From contig JAUWDL010000026.1 in NCBI GenBank assembly GCA_030608825.1, positions 1-9,537 of the forward strand: 9,537 nucleotides of DNA. The letters run 5' to 3'. The notes under the pieces were generated by a model. The model saw only the letters and a list, made by a program, of their open reading frames with translations, was not told the origin of the DNA and ran no database searches. This document shows positions 6,243 to 9,537 of the stretch, in pieces. A program made the position numbers and the translations under genes. This DNA is from Gemmatimonadales bacterium. GTDB taxonomy: Bacteria > Gemmatimonadota > Gemmatimonadetes > Palauibacterales > Palauibacteraceae. Each line of letters starts with the position of its first letter. The stretch's first letter is position 1.

Positions 6243-7874
6243 CTATTCTGGAGCTTCGGCGGAGCACCCGGGGACCTCTTCGGGCCAGTGTTCGGCTACC
6301 GAGATGAGCGGGTTCAACGCCACGTACCCGAGACCGCAGATCGATGTCTCGCCGAGCAGGAGATTCAGCTTCCGGATCACCGACCAGTCGAGGGGTACCC
6401 CGCTCTCGAGCGTCGCCTCGATCATCTCCGTGGCCTTCTGAGTGCCGAGGCGACAGGGAACGCATTTCCCGCACGACTCGTTGCGGAAAAAACGAACCAC
6501 ATTGGCCGCGAGAGGCAGCAGGGGTGTGCCCTCGGCCACCACGACGAGCGCACCCGACCCCATCATGCTGCCTCTCTCTTCGATCGTGGCGAAATCGATC
6601 GGGACGTCCGCGTGATCGGCGGGGAGGAAGTTGGATGAGGCCCCGCCGGGCGCGAAGGCCTTCAGCGCCCGACCCCCCGAGACGCCGCCGGCGAGCTCGA
6701 TCAGCTCGGCGACCGCCGTTCCCGTCGGGATCTCGTAGACACCCGGCTTCTCCACATGGCCCGACACCGAGATGAACTTCAGCCCCGCATGCCCGTCCCT
6801 CCCGGCCGACTGCCACCAAGGGACGCCCCGGCGCAGTATTCCCGGGACCAGCGCCAGCGTTTCCACGTTGTTCATCAGCGTGGGACGGCCGCGAAGGCCC
6901 ACCTGACCTGGGAAGGGCGGCTTGTTCCGCGGCTCGCCGCGCCGATCCTCCAGGGCTTCGAGCAGTGCGGTCTCCTCGCCCAGGATGTATCCGCCCGGTG
7001 AGACGAAGATCTCTATCTCGAGACTGAAATCGCTGCCGAGAACGCCGCTTCCGAGCAGCCCGGCGACCCGGGCCCGGTCGAGCTCGGCCTCCAGCGCCGC
7101 CTTCGCCCGTCCATACTCGTGCCGGAGGTAGATGATGCCCTTCTCCGCCCCCACGACGAAGGCGCCGAGAGCGATCCCCTCCACGACGAGGTGTGGAAGC
7201 TCCTCCATGATCACGCGATCCTTGAAGGTGCCCGGCTCGCTTTCATCGGCATTGCACACGACGTACTTCGGCCGCGCCTCCTCACCCCGAACGAGCTTCC
7301 ATTTCAGTCCGGTCGGGAAGCCCGCTCCGCCCATGCCGCGAAGCCCCGATTCCTGCAGCGCATCCACGATCCGCTCCGCTTCGTCGGTCGGCGACGGGGA
7401 CTCCAGCGCGGCTCGCAGAACGCCGTAGCGCTCAGCCTCGCCATATGGATCGCTCTTCCACTCCCGCTCATCTCGCTCATCGCCGCCAAGACCGGGGTCG
7501 CCCCCCGCCATGGAGGAGGCCAACTCCGCCGAGTCCTGCAGCTGGCAGGGGTGCCCGTTGACCCTCGCCGCCGGGGCCAGCTCGCAGCATCCGAGGCAAG
7601 AGGCTTCCTCGACGGCCAGACCCTCCGTGCCGCCAAGCTCCTCCCTCAACGCGTCGGCGACGTGCTCGGGCCCCGCCAGGTGGCAGCTCATGTCTCGGCA
7701 AACCGAGATCGTGACCGGTGGTGCCGGTTCGGTCCTGAAGTGGGGATAGAAGGAGACCAGGCCTTCCAAACGGTAGAGCGGAACGCCCAGGCGGGAGGAC
7801 AGCTCTCGGAGCGAGGCCTCGTCCAGACAACCTCGCTCCGCTTGCAGCCCCTCCAGCTCGCGTATGAGGCGCAT
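6243..7874 (-). CDS. Fused NuoE-NuoF-type NAD(H) diaphorase subunit of formate dehydrogenase
   Basis: This 543-residue protein joins the 24-kDa and 51-kDa complex I homologues (FdsG plus FdsB), as HoxF does. The NuoE half (1-121) has the thioredoxin-like [2Fe-2S] ligands C59-x4-C64 and C93-x3-C97; C96 is an extra neighbouring cysteine. A charged linker (about 122-145) leads to the NuoF half. This has the glycine-rich nucleotide site GLRGMGGAGFPTGLKW (176-191), the FMN region YVVCNADESEPGTFKDR (203-219), the GEETALLEALEDRRGEPR segment, a SLBB-like stretch, and [4Fe-4S] ligands C468, C471, C474 and C513. It should exchange electrons with NAD+/NADH. It lacks the extra C-terminal ferredoxin domains seen in many electron-bifurcating homologues, so simple NAD+-linked activity is the first guess. 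It starts 3 nt after the HIT gene stop and ends 17-44 nt before the iron-sulfur gene, depending on that start. Confidence 0.93.
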   Translation of the reverse strand: MRLIRELEGLQAERGCLDEASLRELSSRLGVPLYRLEGLVSFYPHFRTEPAPPVTISVCRDMSCHLAGPEHVADALREELGGTEGLAVEEASCLGCCELAPAARVNGHPCQLQDSAELASSMAGGDPGLGGDERDEREWKSDPYGEAERYGVLRAALESPSPTDEAERIVDALQESGLRGMGGAGFPTGLKWKLVRGEEARPKYVVCNADESEPGTFKDRVIMEELPHLVVEGIALGAFVVGAEKGIIYLRHEYGRAKAALEAELDRARVAGLLGSGVLGSDFSLEIEIFVSPGGYILGEETALLEALEDRRGEPRNKPPFPGQVGLRGRPTLMNNVETLALVPGILRRGVPWWQSAGRDGHAGLKFISVSGHVEKPGVYEIPTGTAVAELIELAGGVSGGRALKAFAPGGASSNFLPADHADVPIDFATIEERGSMMGSGALVVVAEGTPLLPLAANVVRFFRNESCGKCVPCRLGTQKATEMIEATLESGVPLDWSVIRKLNLLLGETSICGLGYVALNPLISVAEHWPEEVPGCSAEAPE

Positions 7875-7877
7875 CGG

Positions 7878-8264
7878 TCAGGAACGCTCCCAGTAGCGCG
7901 CCTTTCGCGGGCTGATGATCGCGCGGATGCCCCCGGTCGGATCCGCCACGTCACCGATGTGCCTGGGGATCACGTGGATGTGGGCGTGAGGGACCGTCTG
8001 GCCGGCGGCGAGTCCGTCGTTGATGCCGATCGTGAAGCCCTCCGGCCGGGCCTCCCGAATCAGCAGACCTCGCGCGCGCGCCGTGAGCTCCCAGAGCTCG
8101 TCCTGCTCAGGCTGAGAGAGGTGGAAGACGCTCTCGACGTGGCGGCGGGGAACGATGAGAAGATGCCCCGCCGCGACCGGGTAGCCGTCTCGGACGACGA
8201 AACCGTGCTCTCCCTCGATGCGGATCCGCTCCTCGGACAGCTCGCAAAACGGGCATCCATGCAT
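7878..8264 (-). CDS. HIT-family nucleotide hydrolase
   Basis: This 128-residue protein is a small cytoplasmic histidine-triad enzyme of the Ap4A hydrolase/HINT type, which cleaves dinucleoside polyphosphates or nucleoside phosphoramidates. The triad is in QTVPHAHIHVIPR with H93, H95 and H97; upstream GHLLIVPRRHVES (33-45) is the other family hallmark. The N-terminal CPFC (C4-C7) resembles the zinc site of many bacterial HIT proteins. The C-terminus GDVADPTGGIR is also typical, and the length is normal. ATG at 8264 is chosen because MHGCPFC is the usual family beginning; there is no recognisable Shine-Dalgarno, and the bases just before it belong to a predicted helix. It lies 3 nt upstream of the diaphorase gene, so it is probably cotranscribed with formate dehydrogenase. 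A functional link is not evident. Confidence 0.9.
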   Translation of the reverse strand: MHGCPFCELSEERIRIEGEHGFVVRDGYPVAAGHLLIVPRRHVESVFHLSQPEQDELWELTARARGLLIREARPEGFTIGINDGLAAGQTVPHAHIHVIPRHIGDVADPTGGIRAIISPRKARYWERS

Positions 8265-8338
8265 GGCCCGGAATCTAAGGGCCGAGACGATGTGGCACGA
8301 CCACTGGATGTGGCGAGGATCTTCCGGGCCGGTCGTGC
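8265..8338 (-). promoter_or_regulatory. Candidate structured mRNA leader (pseudoknot order) before the HIT-FDH operon
   Basis: Read on the minus strand, GCACGACC (8338-8331) is followed directly by GGCCCGGAA (8330-8322). Their perfect complements come later in the same order: GGTCGTGC (8302-8295) and TTCCGGGCC (8273-8265), which ends at the base before the ATG. The 8-bp and 9-bp helices therefore interleave as in an H-type pseudoknot. A shorter hairpin, GGCCC (8283-8279) with GGGCC (8269-8265), would compete for the last strand. The structure fills the gap between the upstream stop (8352) and the HIT start. It matches no riboswitch class I can name. Seen: the complementarity. Inferred: RNA folding and control of translation. 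Confidence 0.45.
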
Positions 8339-8351
8339 TTCCGGGTTCGGC

Positions 8352-8744
8352 TTACTTGCGGCGGGCCGACCAGTAGGCCCACGAAAGAGGGCCTCGCACG
8401 GGCTTCTCCGGCGGCGGAAGCACGATCTCGGGGAACACCAGGACGCCGGCCTCGGCGCTCTTCCGGCTTCGGTTCTCGCCATGCGTTTCCTGGCGCGGAG
8501 CGGTTCCGTTCGTGGATCCGCGGGTTTCGACGTCCGTTGTCTCCCCCTCCTCGTTGAGGGACGGGGCCGGCAGCTCCACGCCGAGAGGCCGCACCGGAGA
8601 CCGCCTAACGCCTCGAACCCGCACCCGCCAGTTGGCCGCGAGCAGGGAGTGTCCGCGGGCCCGGAGCGCCGCGAGCTCCGGATCCTCCCGTCCGTTGTTT
8701 CGCGTCACCTGATGGGCATCGCGGCTCCATTCCAACATCGACAT
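8352..8744 (-). CDS. Hypothetical protein, 130 residues
   Basis: I do not recognise this protein. It is hydrophilic, rich in Arg, Glu, Pro and Ser, with no membrane segment, signal peptide or metal motif. The N-terminal third could be helical (DPELAALRARGHSLLAANWR). The middle is low complexity (NEEGETTDVETRGSTNGTAP) and probably disordered. The C-terminus is more ordered looking, with VLVFPEIVLPPPEKPVRGP and a final SWAYWSARRK. Third codon positions are mostly G or C, as in its neighbours, and AAGGGG lies about 9 nt before the ATG, so it is probably real. It follows the ABC permease by 37 bp and precedes the HIT leader by 87 bp. A second ATG two codons downstream is an alternative start. Confidence 0.55.
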   Translation of the reverse strand: MSMLEWSRDAHQVTRNNGREDPELAALRARGHSLLAANWRVRVRGVRRSPVRPLGVELPAPSLNEEGETTDVETRGSTNGTAPRQETHGENRSRKSAEAGVLVFPEIVLPPPEKPVRGPLSWAYWSARRK

Positions 8745-8781
8745 TACTTCTACCCCTTACTGCCGTTACTCCGGTCCGACT

Positions 8782-9513
8782 CTAGTTCAAAAGGAGGCGG
8801 CCCCTGCGAAACCGAGCCATGGCCGCGGTGATAAGCAGCACATCCAACACGATGAAGACCGCGGCCAGGACCAGGGCGACCCGCCCTGCCTCACCGAACA
8901 CCAGCGCTTGGATCAGCCCCGTCTTGCTGGCGGCAGGGAGCATCTGAAGCCCGAAAACCGGTAACACGAAGGCCACCAGAACGCCCAGACTGAAGGTCTG
9001 CTGAGCGTGGCGCACCGTCGGCGAGCGCAGGGAGATGAGCACCCCCAGCGCCGCCCCGAAGATGGATGAGAGCAGGGCGAGCGCGGCCACCGTGCCCAGC
9101 TGGCCGGGCGTGTAGTAGGCGAGCGGGCCGGGCGCCTTCAAGTTGATCGCGATCAGGCTCAGCGGCACGCTCAAGAGCGTCGCCCCCCAAACGTAGGTGA
9201 CCGCGGCGGCGATCTTCCCCGCCAGAATCGCCCTGTCCGGAAGCCGAGTAGCGAGCAGGCTCCCCAGAGTCCCCCGCTCCCGTTCACCGGCAAACGTGTC
9301 CGCCGTCACGGTCGTCATGAGAAAGATCGGGATCCAGATCCAGAACAGCATGACCCAGGGCGCGCTCAGCCAGCTCCTCCCCACCTGATATGGCAGAAAG
9401 AGACCGAGCAGGCCGACGAAAAGCACGAGACCGAGCAGACCGGACTCCCAACCCTCGGCCGCCGTGAGCTCGCGCCACTCCTTCCAGGTCACCGACGCCA
9501 CGTCCCGAATCAT
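8782..9513 (-). CDS. ABC-2 type transporter permease
   Basis: This 243-residue integral membrane protein is the permease half of an ABC-2 exporter (NatB/YhaP or CcmB-like layout); the substrate is unknown. The N-terminus MIRDVASVTWKEWREL is the usual amphipathic start. About six hydrophobic segments follow, near residues 25-43, 51-71, 100-125, 138-165, 172-195 and 213-235. After the second comes the family hallmark TFAGERERGTLGSLLATRL, ending with ILAGK, which contacts the ATPase. The protein appears complete, ending RRGRLLLN. Its ATG overlaps by ATGA with the stop of a gene running off the right edge, which is where the ATP-binding subunit normally sits. Confidence 0.88.
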   Translation of the reverse strand: MIRDVASVTWKEWRELTAAEGWESGLLGLVLFVGLLGLFLPYQVGRSWLSAPWVMLFWIWIPIFLMTTVTADTFAGERERGTLGSLLATRLPDRAILAGKIAAAVTYVWGATLLSVPLSLIAINLKAPGPLAYYTPGQLGTVAALALLSSIFGAALGVLISLRSPTVRHAQQTFSLGVLVAFVLPVFGLQMLPAASKTGLIQALVFGEAGRVALVLAAVFIVLDVLLITAAMARFRRGRLLLN

Positions 9514-9537
9514 GCGACACCCGCGGAAAGGTTGGAG
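9510..9537 (-). CDS. C-terminal end of an upstream gene, probably the ABC ATPase (partial)
   Basis: Only the last eight codons are in the window. The frame reads SNLSAGVA followed by TGA at 9512-9510, giving an ATGA overlap with the permease start. Such overlaps are typical of ATPase-permease pairs. The tail itself carries no diagnostic motif, so the identity rests on context alone. Confidence 0.35.

Noticed and set aside
7119..8831. Plus-strand frame of 570 codons opposite the diaphorase, HIT and hypothetical genes
   Set aside because: It crosses three minus-strand genes and their gaps and shows no motif; an antisense shadow.
1..9537. CRISPR array, insertion sequence, tRNA or rRNA
   Set aside because: No regularly spaced repeats, transposase motifs, or tRNA T-loop or anticodon arms were seen on either strand.

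Overview
The window is GC-rich bacterial DNA with tightly packed genes. The proteins include an NAD-linked formate dehydrogenase module, a zinc-binding membrane anti-sigma-like protein, an SLC13 permease with RCK_C domains and an ABC-2 permease. This mix suits a free-living Gram-negative-type bacterium, for example of the Gemmatimonadota or Acidobacteriota kind. The phylum is a guess, since no rRNA, tRNA or other marker gene is present.

Layout. Positions 1-391 hold no supported gene but contain several inverted repeats. A plus-strand SLC13/DASS-type permease (392-2170) follows and ends at a hairpin. A plus-strand single-pass anti-sigma-like protein (2302-3144) comes next and converges on the minus-strand block. 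Reading the minus strand from the right edge, the order is: the last codons of an off-window gene; an ABC-2 permease (9513-8782); a 130-residue protein of unknown function (8744-8352); an 87-base leader with two interleaved perfect helices; a HIT-family hydrolase (8264-7878); a fused NuoE-NuoF diaphorase (7874-6243); a HoxU/NuoG-N-like iron-sulfur subunit (6198-5461); and the catalytic formate dehydrogenase subunit (5464-3155). Gaps inside the HIT-to-FDH block are 3 nt, a few tens of nt and a 4-nt overlap, so it is probably one operon.

How the genes work together. Formate is oxidised at the molybdenum (or tungsten) bis-pterin site of FdhF, which carries Cys224 and His225. Electrons pass through its own [4Fe-4S] cluster, then the clusters of the HoxU-like subunit, then the iron-sulfur and FMN sites of the NuoEF fusion to NAD+, or in reverse. 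This is the Fds-type soluble FDH plan with the parts rearranged: FdsG and FdsB are fused, while FdsA is split into two genes. The cofactor-insertion gene fdhD, the small subunit fdsD and molybdopterin genes are not in the window.

Most interesting points. (1) The catalytic FDH subunit begins with a roughly 50-residue segment that reads like a TubC-type beta-hairpin docking domain, known from NRPS/PKS assembly lines; the preceding subunit ends in a flexible acidic tail that could be its partner. (2) The leader of the HIT-FDH operon holds two perfect helices in H-type pseudoknot order abutting the start codon, plus a competing local hairpin. (3) The HoxU-like subunit has lost the usual His-Cys cluster ligands. 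These come from reading motifs by eye; no search or folding was run.
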